Positions 47,404-55,538 of a DNA stretch of 64,000 nt are shown one piece after another; positions within the stretch are counted from its first letter, which is position 1; each line of letters starts with the position of its first letter. Origin of the DNA: CADCVT01 sp035940955. Its GTDB lineage: Bacteria; Actinomycetota; Thermoleophilia; Solirubrobacterales; Solirubrobacteraceae. Both the position numbers and the translations under genes were made by a program. The stretch spans positions 1 to 64,000 of the forward strand of contig DASZEJ010000160.1 of NCBI GenBank assembly GCA_035940955.1, given 5' to 3'. The notes under the pieces were generated by a model. That model had not been told where the DNA came from, ran no database searches, and saw nothing but the letters and a program-made list of their open reading frames with translations.

Positions 47404-48336
47404 ATGGCTCCACACATGGGAGCGCTCGCGCAAGCCGGCCGCGCCGTCGCCCCGCCCGAGCCGCGGCGGTTCGCCGACCGGGTCCGGATCGGCACGCTCC
47501 CCGAGCTCGCCGTCCACCACCCCGGGCCGCGGGCGGTGCCGTCGACGCTCGTCCTGCTCGTCGAGGCCGGCTCCGGGCGGTACCGGCAGGGCGCGATCGC
47601 CGCGAAGGCCACGGCGGGGTCGGCGTTCCTGACGGCTCCCGGGGAGCTGCACGACCTCGGCGGCCTGTGGTCCGTCCGGGGGTGGGTCATCGAGTTCCCG
47701 GTCGGGGTCGTCGGGATGGCGGCGCGCGCCGACGGGCGGTTCCGGCCGCACGGCGGGCACCCGGGGTGGCTGTCCTTCATCCGGCCCACGTGCCTCAGCG
47801 GCCGGCTCGACCTGGACCCCGCGACGACGCGGCGCTGGGTGCTGCGGACGCGGTCGCTGTCGGCGCTGCTCGCCGAGCGGCCGGTCGGCTACAACCAGTC
47901 GGTCGCCGCCTACCTGACGCTGATGCTGATCGACGCCGCGCGCGTCGCGCTGCCGGGCCTCGGAGGCCCCGCGCAGCGCGAGGCTCCTCTCCTCCAGGCC
48001 GCCTTCGACCACATCGAGGCGGCCTTCCACACCGGCATCTCGCTCGACGGCGTCGCCCGCCGCGTCGGCGTCTCGCCGGGCCACCTCGCGCGCGTGTTCA
48101 AACGCACGACCGGGCGGACCGTGAACGAGTGGATCGCCGAGCGGCGGATGGTCGAGGCGCGGCGGCGGCTGCTCGCGACCGACGAGAAGGTCGAGGCGGT
48201 CGCCCGCAGCTGCGGCTTCGCGGACGCGAGCTACTTCCGCCGCCGCTTCCGCGCCATGCACGGGGCGTCGCCGGCCGCGTGGAGGCAGGCTCACCGCGCG
48301 GCCGCCGCGGCCACAGCGGGACGATCCGCGCAATGA
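47404..48336 (+). CDS. AraC-family transcriptional regulator
   Basis: The 310-residue regulator has a cupin-like N-domain (STLVLLVEAGSGRYRQGAIA, SAFLTAPGELHDLGGLW). Its C-terminal double helix-turn-helix (~residues 205-300) reads GISLDGVARRVGVSPGHLAR, VFKRTTGRTVNEWIAERRM and ARSCGFADASYFRRRFRAMH. A TAGCCC box lies ~10 bases upstream. A second ATG at 47416 is possible. It is divergent from the EEP hydrolase and 87 bp before a secreted protein, either of which it could control. Confidence 0.92.
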   Translation: MAPHMGALAQAGRAVAPPEPRRFADRVRIGTLPELAVHHPGPRAVPSTLVLLVEAGSGRYRQGAIAAKATAGSAFLTAPGELHDLGGLWSVRGWVIEFPVGVVGMAARADGRFRPHGGHPGWLSFIRPTCLSGRLDLDPATTRRWVLRTRSLSALLAERPVGYNQSVAAYLTLMLIDAARVALPGLGGPAQREAPLLQAAFDHIEAAFHTGISLDGVARRVGVSPGHLARVFKRTTGRTVNEWIAERRMVEARRRLLATDEKVEAVARSCGFADASYFRRRFRAMHGASPAAWRQAHRAAAAATAGRSAQ

Positions 48337-48423
48337 GGTGGAGGATCGTGCTCAAACGGCGCGCGACCGGCCGATCGCGCGATGTCCTTGGTGTGAACGA
48401 ACTCCCTCCACCAAGGAGCACAC

Positions 48424-49323
48424 ATGCCTTCCAGGCGACACGCCCTCGGCGCGGTCGTCGCGGGGCTGGCCTCGCTCGCGCTCGCCTCTTCGGCGTCCGC
48501 GGCGCTGCCGGCGAGCGACTTCAACGACACGATGGGCAACTACAGCGAGTGCATCCCGCTTCGCGACAACACCCAGCCGGCCGAGATGTGGGCCTTCAAC
48601 GGCTCCGACACCGGCTACCGGTTCAACAACGTCAGCTGGACGAACGCCGTCTGCCCGAACAACTACGTGCGCGTCCAGCAGTACCCGCCGGTCACCGCCG
48701 GCGGCAGGACGCTGTACTTCCAGCGCGGCAACTCGGGCTCGACGACGACCGACACGAACGCGATCCGGCACGGGCACATCCACGTGTCCGACCTGACGCG
48801 CCGGCCGGCGGAGATCCCGCTCTCCGACGCGCGCGTGTACCCGAACGGCCGCGCGTGCCCCGAGACGGCGACGGTCTACTGGAACGACCCCGAGGGCGCG
48901 GCCAGCAAGGGCCCGATCCCCGCGGGCCTCTGGTACAAGCCGCCGGCCAGCTCGTCGGACGGCGCCAAGTGGAACCACTACGGCGACCCGCCGCAGACCC
49001 AGGGCTCGAGCCACTTCGGCCACTACAACTACCTGCTCTGGAACTGGATGTGGACCGACAACACCGGCGGCGGCCAGGTCGAGGCCGTGCTCGTCAAGAA
49101 CGAGACGATCCGCCGCTGCGACGTCGCGTCGATCACCAGCCCGGCGTACGACGTCTACGGCAACCAGGTCGGCGACGTCCGCGGCGTCTACGGCAAGGTC
49201 AGCAACGCCGACGGCAGCGTCGTCTACGGCTGGTTCGTCCATTCGTGGCGCGCCAACGGCTACAACATGCTGAACGGCGTCCCGCAGTGGAGCTACCTGG
49301 TCTCCTCGACCCAGGTCCCGTAG
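48424..49323 (+). CDS. Secreted protein of unknown function
   Basis: The 299-residue protein has a signal peptide (residues ~1-27, ending SSASAALP) and a mature part rich in Asn, Tyr, Trp and Gly. Conserved-looking blocks are DFNDTMGNYSECIPLRDNTQ, AIRHGHIHVSDLTR, YGDPPQTQGSSHFGHYNYLL and WNWMWTDNTGGGQVEAVLV. Several Cys are present (ECIP, NAVCPNN, RRCDVAS), so disulfides are likely outside the cell. AAGGAG precedes the ATG by 5 bases. No domain family is recognised. Confidence 0.75.
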   Translation: MPSRRHALGAVVAGLASLALASSASAALPASDFNDTMGNYSECIPLRDNTQPAEMWAFNGSDTGYRFNNVSWTNAVCPNNYVRVQQYPPVTAGGRTLYFQRGNSGSTTTDTNAIRHGHIHVSDLTRRPAEIPLSDARVYPNGRACPETATVYWNDPEGAASKGPIPAGLWYKPPASSSDGAKWNHYGDPPQTQGSSHFGHYNYLLWNWMWTDNTGGGQVEAVLVKNETIRRCDVASITSPAYDVYGNQVGDVRGVYGKVSNADGSVVYGWFVHSWRANGYNMLNGVPQWSYLVSSTQVP

Positions 49324-49435
49324 CACCCGACGGCCCGGGCCTGCCGCGAACGCGCGCGGCGGGCCCGGCGCCCGGCGCCCGAATCGCCTGGCGCCCCCGC
49401 ACCCCGCCACCCCATAAGCTCCGCGCGACGGGGTC

Positions 49436-50044
49436 ATGGAAGCCGTCGTGGTCATCGTCGCCGTCGTGCTCGCCGCCGCCGCGGGGGTCGCCTTCGCGCG
49501 CCGGAGGGGCGCCGCGGGCGACACCGGCGGGCGCCGCCGCGAGCTGCCGCCGCTGCGCAGCCCCGAGGACGAGCAGCGTGCGCTGCACGGCGACGTGCGC
49601 AGGCTCGCGCCCGGCGACGCGGTGAGCTACGAGGGCACCGACTTCCTCGTCGACCGCACGATGCGCTTCGACCAGGGCGGCTACGCGTGGAAGGAGCACC
49701 TGCTGTCCGACGCGGTGAGCGGGCGGCGGATGTGGCTCTCGGTCGAGGAGGACGACGGCCTGGAGGTCGCCGTGTGGGAGCGCGTCCCCGAGCCCGACGT
49801 CGAGCCCGGCCCGGCGGAGCTGACCTACGACGGGCGGGCCTACGAGCGCCAGGAGCGCGGCAGCGCGCGCTTTCGCACCGAGCAGACCGGCGGCGGCGCG
49901 GGGGAGTCCGGGACGATGGAGTACGTCGAGTACGCGGCCGGCGAGCGGCTGCTCGTCTTCGAGCGGTACGGCACCGGGGCGTGGGAGGTCTCGACCGGCC
50001 GCGCGATCTCCGAGCACCTCCTCGACGTCTACCCGCGCGGATGA
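49436..50044 (+). CDS. DUF4178-domain membrane-anchored protein
   Basis: The 202-residue protein has an N-terminal transmembrane helix (EAVVVIVAVVLAAAAGVAFA) and a beta-rich DUF4178 domain from ~residue 50. The latter has GDAVSYEGTDFLVDRTMRFD, WKEHLLSDAVSGRRMWLSVE and LTYDGRAYERQERGSARF. The domain recurs beside DUF350 and spermidine-synthase-like genes in many bacteria; its biochemical role is unknown. TAAGCT lies ~15 bases upstream. It opens the seven-gene operon that ends with the aminopropyltransferase. Confidence 0.85.
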   Translation: MEAVVVIVAVVLAAAAGVAFARRRGAAGDTGGRRRELPPLRSPEDEQRALHGDVRRLAPGDAVSYEGTDFLVDRTMRFDQGGYAWKEHLLSDAVSGRRMWLSVEEDDGLEVAVWERVPEPDVEPGPAELTYDGRAYERQERGSARFRTEQTGGGAGESGTMEYVEYAAGERLLVFERYGTGAWEVSTGRAISEHLLDVYPRG

Positions 50045-50304
50045 GCGCGGTCGACGACGCGCTGCTCGAGGAGCTGCGGCTGCGGTCGCGGCTGAACGCC
50101 CTCGTCCACGAGCGCGCCGAGGCGCTGCGCGAGGCCGAGCGACTCGACGCGCGCGCGACGCTCCCGGGCGCCGACGCCGAGCTCAGCCGGATCGCCGGCC
50201 GCTGGCGCGCGGTGGCCGAGCGCGTCGCCGCCGAGACCGAGGAGCAGCGGGCGGCGCTGCGCGCGCAGGAGGCCGTCGTCGCCAGGCTGCGCGCGGAGGC
50301 CTGA
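50041..50304 (+). CDS. Small coiled-coil protein in DUF4178 operon
   Basis: The 87-residue protein is one long helix with heptad-like spacing (DDALLEELRLRSRLNALVHE, RAEALREAERLDARATL, AERVAAETEEQRAALRAQEA). ATG 50041 overlaps the DUF4178 stop. It is short, soluble and charged, perhaps a PspA-like or scaffold helix, though the similarity is only in character. It is not part of the mycobacterial version of this operon as I remember it. Confidence 0.65.
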   Translation: MSAVDDALLEELRLRSRLNALVHERAEALREAERLDARATLPGADAELSRIAGRWRAVAERVAAETEEQRAALRAQEAVVARLRAEA

Positions 50305-50305
50305 C

Positions 50306-50782
50306 GTGCTGACGCGGGTCGCGGCCGCGTACGCCGACGTCTCCGCGAGCAGCCTGCGCCTCGCGCTCGGCCTCCCCGCGCAGCCGGCGCTCGACGTGCT
50401 CGCGGTGCGCGCCGGGCCGGTGACCGTCGAGCTGCGGCTGCTCGGCGCCTCGCACCAGGTGATCGCCGCCGGCGTCTCGGAGACCGTCGCGTGCCTGCCC
50501 GGCGAGCACGCCCCGCTGCCGCCGCGCGTCGAGCGGCCGGGCTACGCGTTCGCGAGCAGCGTCGAGGTCCTGGCCCCCGCCGCGTTCCGCGCGCGCGCCG
50601 AGGCGGTCCGGGCGGCGGCGGCCGCCGACCCGCTCGCGCTGGCCGGCGTGTTCCCCGGCTCGCCCGACGCGCTGACCGCGCTCAGCTGCCGCCCGGCGCC
50701 CGGCGGCGGCGTCGAGTGGGAGACGGCGCACCTGTACCCGCGCACCGGCGAGGCCGTCGTCACGAGGTCGCGGGCGTGCTGA
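50306..50782 (+). CDS. DUF2617-family protein
   Basis: The 158-residue protein matches DUF2617 in length and pattern: AYADVSASSLRLALGL, LAVRAGPVTVELRLLGASHQ, VIAAGVSETVACLPGE, and the C-terminal WETAHLYPRTGEAVVTRSR. It is soluble and beta-rich, and its function is unknown. GGAGG precedes GTG 50306. It is the third gene of the DUF4178 operon. From memory, the M. tuberculosis Rv2597-Rv2601 block has the same neighbours. Confidence 0.75.
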   Translation: MLTRVAAAYADVSASSLRLALGLPAQPALDVLAVRAGPVTVELRLLGASHQVIAAGVSETVACLPGEHAPLPPRVERPGYAFASSVEVLAPAAFRARAEAVRAAAAADPLALAGVFPGSPDALTALSCRPAPGGGVEWETAHLYPRTGEAVVTRSRAC

Positions 50783-51210
50783 GGGGGCGCGGCGCCATCG
50801 CGCTCGCGCTGATCGCCCTGGGCGCCCTCGGACTCGCCGGCATCGTCGCCTGCAACGAGTCGGTCGAGGGCTGGCTGGCCGACCGCTGCGAGCGCGCCGG
50901 GACCGAGACCGACCCGAACGGCAACCGCGCCGAGGCCTTCCACTGCGCGGCCCGCGCGAGCACGGTCGCGGCCGACCTCGGCGAGGCGCACGAGCCGGCC
51001 GACCGGCGCTCGACCCCGGAGGGCCACTTCCTGCGCTACGCCGACGACATGGTCGGCATCGTCCCCGCCGAGGGCGGCGGCTCGACCGCCTACCTGTCCG
51101 ACGAGCGCGGCGGGTACGGGTTCTTCTTCCCGTTCGTCGGCGGCTGGTGGGGGACGTACAGCGGGCCCGGCGAGAGCTTCCGCGGCGGCGGGCCGGGCGG
51201 CGGCAAGTGA
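50776..51210 (+). CDS. DUF4247-family membrane-anchored protein
   Basis: The 144-residue protein begins with a hydrophobic helix (AIALALIALGALGLAGIVAC). It then has the DUF4247 pattern: CAARASTVAADLGEAHEPAD, HFLRYADDMVGIVPAEGGGS and GYGFFFPFVGGWWGTYSGPG, ending in a Gly-rich SFRGGGPGGGK. The Cys at the end of the helix could be lipidated, although the preceding residues are not a standard lipobox. GTG 50776 overlaps the DUF2617 stop by seven bases. Confidence 0.75.
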   Translation: MLRGRGAIALALIALGALGLAGIVACNESVEGWLADRCERAGTETDPNGNRAEAFHCAARASTVAADLGEAHEPADRRSTPEGHFLRYADDMVGIVPAEGGGSTAYLSDERGGYGFFFPFVGGWWGTYSGPGESFRGGGPGGGK

Positions 51211-51887
51211 TCGCCGTCCTCGTCGCGCTCGCGCTCCTCGCGCTGGCGCCCGCGGCGCAGGCCGCCGTCCTCACGCCGGAGGACGCGGCGGAGCTGGCCA
51301 ACGCGCTCGCCGACGCCACCGCCGTGCAGGGCGTCTGCTACGGCTGGCGCATCCACGTGAGCGACCCCACCGGCGCCGAGGAGGGCCTGGAGGCGGGGTC
51401 GAGCTTCGGCCCGGGCGACCCGCTCGACCGCACGCGCCCGGAGTGCCGCGACGGCATGTTCGCCGAGCTGGTCGGGAGCGTCGTGTACACGCGCGAGAGC
51501 TCCGAGGCAGAGGACTCGGCGGCGTGGGACGTCGAGTCCAACCTCCGCGACCCGCCCACGATCGCCGAGGTCGACGAGCTCGGCTACAGCAGCGACGACC
51601 TGCTCGGCGACGACAACGACCTGGCGATCGTCAACGCCGCAGGCGCGCTGCCGCAGCTCGCCGCCGACCACGGGAACGCCCGGCCGGTCCCGTTCGCGCC
51701 GGCCGGCCGCGACCCCGGCACGAGCGGCGAGCCGACCGGCGACCCGGGCAGCGACCTGCTGCGCGAGCGCGGCACGCTCCTCGCGCTCTGCGCGCTCATG
51801 ATCCTCGGCGGCGCCGCGTGGCTGTGGGTGCTCCGGCGCGACGCCCGCCGGCCCCCGCGCCGCCGCAGAACCACGACCGCACCCTGA
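51207..51887 (+). CDS. TPM-domain-like exported protein with C-terminal anchor, uncertain family
   Basis: The 226-residue protein has a signal peptide (VALALLALAPAAQAAVL) and an exported domain that includes VLTPEDAAELANALADATAV, CYGWRIHVSDPTGAEEG, DRTRPECRDGMFAELVGSVV and GDDNDLAIVNAAGALPQLA. It ends with a single C-terminal helix (TLLALCALMILGGAAWLWVL) and a basic tail. The LTPEDAAELANALADAT start loosely recalls TPM/DUF4247-neighbour proteins, but no family is certain. GTG 51207 overlaps the DUF4247 stop (GTGA). Confidence 0.6.
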   Translation: MIAVLVALALLALAPAAQAAVLTPEDAAELANALADATAVQGVCYGWRIHVSDPTGAEEGLEAGSSFGPGDPLDRTRPECRDGMFAELVGSVVYTRESSEAEDSAAWDVESNLRDPPTIAEVDELGYSSDDLLGDDNDLAIVNAAGALPQLAADHGNARPVPFAPAGRDPGTSGEPTGDPGSDLLRERGTLLALCALMILGGAAWLWVLRRDARRPPRRRRTTTAP

Positions 51888-51905
51888 CCTCGGAGGACGG
51901 ACGAC

Positions 51906-52340
51906 ATGGACTTCATCGGCGACCTCGGCTACGACGTCCTCGCGGGCCTGCTGTACGGCCTCGTCGGCATCGCGCTGATGCTGGGCGGCTTCGCCGTGAT
52001 CGACCTCTTGACGCCGGGCCGGCTGGGCGAGCTGATCATGGTGCAGCGCCGCCGCGACGTCGGGATCGTCGTCGCCAGCGCGATGCTCGCCATCGGCGCG
52101 ATCGTCACCTCGGCGATCCTCGCGTCCGACGACGAGCTCGACCGCGGCCTCGCCGAGACCGCCGGGTTCGGGCTCGCCGGCATCGTGCTGCTCGGCGTCG
52201 CGTTCACGGCGATCGACCGGCTGACGCCCGGCAAGCTCGGGGACATCCTCACCGACGAGCACGAGGACCCGGCCGCGGCCTACGTCGTCGCCGCCTCGCT
52301 GCTGGCGATCGGCGCGATCATCGCGGCCGCGATCTCCTGA
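51906..52340 (+). CDS. DUF350-family membrane protein
   Basis: The 144-residue protein has four hydrophobic helices in two repeats. The repeat signature is IGIALMLGGFAVIDLLTPGR and IVLLGVAFTAIDRLTPGKLG, each with a D..TPG loop. This matches DUF350/YjfL proteins, which sit beside spermidine-synthase-like enzymes in many genomes. GGAGGACGG precedes the ATG. Its TGA overlaps the start of the aminopropyltransferase, so the two proteins are made together. Confidence 0.85.
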   Translation: MDFIGDLGYDVLAGLLYGLVGIALMLGGFAVIDLLTPGRLGELIMVQRRRDVGIVVASAMLAIGAIVTSAILASDDELDRGLAETAGFGLAGIVLLGVAFTAIDRLTPGKLGDILTDEHEDPAAAYVVAASLLAIGAIIAAAIS

Positions 52341-53896
52341 TGGCCGGGCCGGTCGGGCAGCTCGTCGCCGGGACGCCGCGGGCGCGCTCGGCCCGGCGGG
52401 TCGTGCTCGCCGCCACGTTCGTCTGCGCGGTGTGCGGCTTCGCGTACGAGCTCGTGATCGTCGCGCTCGGGACGGTCCTCATGGGCTCCTCGACGGCGCA
52501 GACCGCGATGGTCCTCGGCACGTTCGTCGCCGCGATGGGCGCCGGCTCGCTGCTGGCCGCGCGCGTGCCGCCGCGGCTCGCCGTGCCGGCGTTCGCCGTC
52601 ATCGAGGCGGCGGTGGCGCTGCTCGGCGGCCTGTCGGCGCTCGGCCTGTTCGCCGCCTACGCCTGGCTCGACCTCTACGAGCCCGCCGTCAGGGTCACCT
52701 CGGTCGTCCTCGGCGCGCTCGTCGGCGCCGAGCTGCCGCTGCTCGCCGCCGTGCTGGCCGCGCTGCGGCGCGAGGACACCGGCCGGACGGTCGGGACGCT
52801 GCTGGCCGCCGACTACGTCGGCGCGTTCGCGGTCGGCGTGACGTTCCCGCTCGTCATCCTGCCCGCGCTCGGGCAGATCCAGGCGGCGCTGGCGTTCGGC
52901 GCGGTCAACGCGCTCGCGGGGGGCGTCGTCCTCTGGGCGCTGCGCGGGGCCGTCGCGCCGGGGCCGCTCGCCGGGCTGGCCGCGAGCCTCGGCGGCGCGC
53001 TGGCCGCGATCGGCGTCGCGGCGTCGCTGGCCGGCGCGTTCGAGGTCTCCGCCCGGCAGGCGCTCTACGACGACCCGATCGCGCTGCACGTGCGGTCCGA
53101 GCACCAGGACATCGTCGTCACCGAGCGCGGCGACGACGTGCGGCTGGTCCTCAACGGCGACCTGCAGTTCTCGTCGGTCGACGAGCACCGCTACCACGAG
53201 GCGCTCGTCCACCCCGCGATGACCGGGCCGCACGAGTCGGTGCTCGTGCTCGGCGGCGGCGACGGCCTGGCGCTGCGCGAGGTGCTGCGCTACCCGGACG
53301 TGCGGCGGGCCGTCGAGGTCGACCTCGACGGCGAGATGCTCGCGCTGGCGCGCGACGAGCCGGCGCTGCGGACGCTGAACCGCCGCTCGCTCGCCGACCC
53401 GCGCGTGTCGGTCGTCACCGCCGACGCGTTCTCGTGGCTGCGCGAGGCGTCGGAGCGCTTCGACGTCGTGATCGTCGACCTGCCCGACCCCGACAACGAG
53501 GACCTGGCCAAGCTCTACTCGGTCGAGATGTACGGGATGCTCGCGCGGCGCGTGCTCGCCCCGGGCGGCCGCGCCGTCGTCCAGAGCGGCTCGCCATACT
53601 TCGCGCCCGAGGCGTACTGGTCGATCGAGCGGTCGCTGCGCGCCGCGGGGCTGCGGAGCGTCCCGTACCACGTCGACGTGCCGTCGTTCGGCGACTGGGG
53701 CTTCCACCTCGCCGCCGCCGGGCGCGCGCCGCGCCTCGCGGTCCGCCCCCCGTCGGCGCTGCGCTTCCTCGACGCCGCCACGCTGCGCGCCGCCGCCGTC
53801 TTCCCCGCCGACCGCCGCCGGGTCCGCGTGCGCGAGTCGACGCTCAACCGGGCGCGCATCCTCGAGTACCAGCGCCGCGGCTGGCAGGCGGAGTAG
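52340..53896 (+). CDS. speE: Membrane-fused aminopropyltransferase (spermidine synthase-like)
   Basis: The 518-residue protein has about seven hydrophobic helices (residues ~20-225) followed by a spermidine-synthase domain. The latter has YQDIVVTER-like EHQDIVVTERGDD, LVLNGDLQFSSVDEHRYHEA, LVLGGGDGLALREVLRYP (decarboxy-SAM binding) and FDVVIVDLPDPDNEDLAKLY (catalytic Asp). The membrane fusion is typical of the SpeE paralogue linked with DUF350. The true acceptor may be a peptide or lipid amine, not putrescine; that is inference. ATG 52340 overlaps the DUF350 stop. Confidence 0.88.
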   Translation: MAGPVGQLVAGTPRARSARRVVLAATFVCAVCGFAYELVIVALGTVLMGSSTAQTAMVLGTFVAAMGAGSLLAARVPPRLAVPAFAVIEAAVALLGGLSALGLFAAYAWLDLYEPAVRVTSVVLGALVGAELPLLAAVLAALRREDTGRTVGTLLAADYVGAFAVGVTFPLVILPALGQIQAALAFGAVNALAGGVVLWALRGAVAPGPLAGLAASLGGALAAIGVAASLAGAFEVSARQALYDDPIALHVRSEHQDIVVTERGDDVRLVLNGDLQFSSVDEHRYHEALVHPAMTGPHESVLVLGGGDGLALREVLRYPDVRRAVEVDLDGEMLALARDEPALRTLNRRSLADPRVSVVTADAFSWLREASERFDVVIVDLPDPDNEDLAKLYSVEMYGMLARRVLAPGGRAVVQSGSPYFAPEAYWSIERSLRAAGLRSVPYHVDVPSFGDWGFHLAAAGRAPRLAVRPPSALRFLDAATLRAAAVFPADRRRVRVRESTLNRARILEYQRRGWQAE

Positions 53897-54010
53897 CCAC
53901 CCGTGAGGAGCTTTCGCGAGGTTGGCCCGCGGTTGGCCAGCCCCGGATCTCATACGTCCGTCCATCGCTTGATAACAGGCATTCAAGCCAGGGAAGCACC
54001 TGCCGAGTAC

Positions 54011-54034
54011 GGGGGTGCCGGCACTTGGACCCCC
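54011..54034. terminator. Hairpin downstream of spermidine-synthase operon
   Basis: GGGGGT and ACCCCC form a 6-bp stem with a 12-base loop, about 115 bases past the operon stop, followed by CTTCTGA. It may terminate the operon or be part of the pyruvate kinase leader. The 229-bp gap 53897-54125 holds no gene that I can support. Confidence 0.35.
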
Positions 54035-54069
54035 TTCTGAGATGTCAGGCGACCGCTGCAGATGCGCCT

Positions 54070-54090
54070 CGGCGAGCCCCCCGCTCGCCG
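54070..54090 (+). promoter_or_regulatory. Leader hairpin before pyruvate kinase
   Basis: CGGCGAG and CTCGCCG form a perfect 7-bp stem around a C-rich 7-base loop. It ends 35 bases before GTG 54126. A third small stem (GGGCT/AGCCC, 54108-54125) touches the start codon and overlaps a TACCTT box, so either a structured leader or a leaderless promoter is possible. Confidence 0.35.
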
Positions 54091-54125
54091 GGGCGTAACT
54101 GCTTAATGGGCTACCTTGCGAGCCC

Positions 54126-55538
54126 GTGCGCCGGACGAAGATCGTCGCGACCATCGGGCCCGCGTCGCGGGACCCCGAGGTGCTCGTCCGGATGGTCGAG
54201 GCCGGGATGGACGTCGCGCGCCTGAACTTCTCCCACGGCACGCACGAGCAGCACGCCGAGACGGCCAACGACGTGCGCGACGCGGCCAACCGGGCCGGCC
54301 GGCCGGTGGCGATCCTGCAGGACCTGCCGGGGCCGAAGCTGCGCATCGGGCGCCTGAAGGACGACCTCGTCGAGCTGAAGGTCGGCGACCTCCTCACCTT
54401 CCGCTGCGGCCCCGACGACGGCGAGCTGGGCGACGCTCGCGCGATGTCGATCAGCTGGGACGGCCTGGCCGACGCGGTCGACGTCGGCGAGGTGATCTAC
54501 CTGGCCGACGGCTCGGTGCGCCTGCGCGCCCAGGCGGTCCGCGCCGGCGCGCGCGAGGTCGACGCCCGCGTCGAGGTCGGCGGCACCGTCGCGTCGCGCC
54601 AGGGCGTCAACATCCCCGCCGAGGCCGACGCCCTGCCGGCCGTGCCGGAGGAGGACCTCGGGCACCTGCAGGCGGGCCAGAAGATGGACGTCGACATGGT
54701 CGCGCTGTCGTTCGTCCGCCGGGCGCGCGACGTCGAGCACGTCCGCGAGCACACCCGCGCGCCGCTGATCTCCAAGTTCGAGAAGCCGCAGGCGGTCGAG
54801 CGCGCCGAGGAGATCCTCAAGGCGTCGGACTGCATCATGGTCGCGCGCGGCGACCTCGGCATCGAGCTGCCGATCGAGGAGGTGCCGATCGTGCAGAAGC
54901 GGCTGCTCGCGCTCGCCGGGCGGATGGCGCGGCCGGCGATCACCGCGACGCAGATGCTCGACTCGATGGTCACCTCCTCCCGCCCCACGCGGGCCGAGGT
55001 CGCCGACGTCGCCAACGCGATCCTCGACGGCACCGACGCGGTGATGCTCTCGCAGGAGACCGCGATCGGCCAGCACGTCGTCGGGGCGATCGAGATGATG
55101 GCGGCCATCGCGCGGCAGGCCGAGAAGATCCTGCCGTTCGACCGCTGGATCGAGCACCGCGTGCGCCGCGACGACCGCGACCCGGCGTACACGATCGCGC
55201 ACAGCGCGTGCGAGTCCGCGCGCGAGCTGCACCTCAGCGCGCTCGTGATCCCGACGCTCTCCGGTCGCAGCGCCCGGCTGATCTCGGCCCACCGGCCGAA
55301 CGTCCCGATCTACGTGCTCTCCCCCGGCCGCGAGACCGTGCGGCGCTGCGGGCTGATGTGGGGCGTCCGGGCGGCGTCGATGCGCCGCTTCGAGGTGACC
55401 GAGGAGCTGATCGCCGAGGCCGCCCGCCGCGTCGTCGAGCTGGGCTGGTGCAAGCCCGGCGACCGCGTCGGCATCACCGCCGGCCTGCCGAGCGGCCGGC
55501 CGGGTACTACCTCGCTGTTCCAGGTGCAGGAGCTCTAG
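54126..55538 (+). CDS. pyk: Pyruvate kinase
   Basis: The 470-residue enzyme converts phosphoenolpyruvate and ADP to pyruvate and ATP. TKIVATIGPASRDPEV starts domain A, ARLNFSHGTHEQH gives the nucleotide-binding Arg, LISKFEKPQAVERAEEIL holds the catalytic Lys, and MVARGDLGIELPIEEVPIVQ and ITATQMLDSM follow. The C-domain (~residues 350-470) is complete. GTG 54126 has no ribosome site; a TACCTT box 8 bases upstream suggests leaderless expression. It overlaps the convergent UbiB-like gene by 32 bases. Confidence 0.95.
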   Translation: MRRTKIVATIGPASRDPEVLVRMVEAGMDVARLNFSHGTHEQHAETANDVRDAANRAGRPVAILQDLPGPKLRIGRLKDDLVELKVGDLLTFRCGPDDGELGDARAMSISWDGLADAVDVGEVIYLADGSVRLRAQAVRAGAREVDARVEVGGTVASRQGVNIPAEADALPAVPEEDLGHLQAGQKMDVDMVALSFVRRARDVEHVREHTRAPLISKFEKPQAVERAEEILKASDCIMVARGDLGIELPIEEVPIVQKRLLALAGRMARPAITATQMLDSMVTSSRPTRAEVADVANAILDGTDAVMLSQETAIGQHVVGAIEMMAAIARQAEKILPFDRWIEHRVRRDDRDPAYTIAHSACESARELHLSALVIPTLSGRSARLISAHRPNVPIYVLSPGRETVRRCGLMWGVRAASMRRFEVTEELIAEAARRVVELGWCKPGDRVGITAGLPSGRPGTTSLFQVQEL

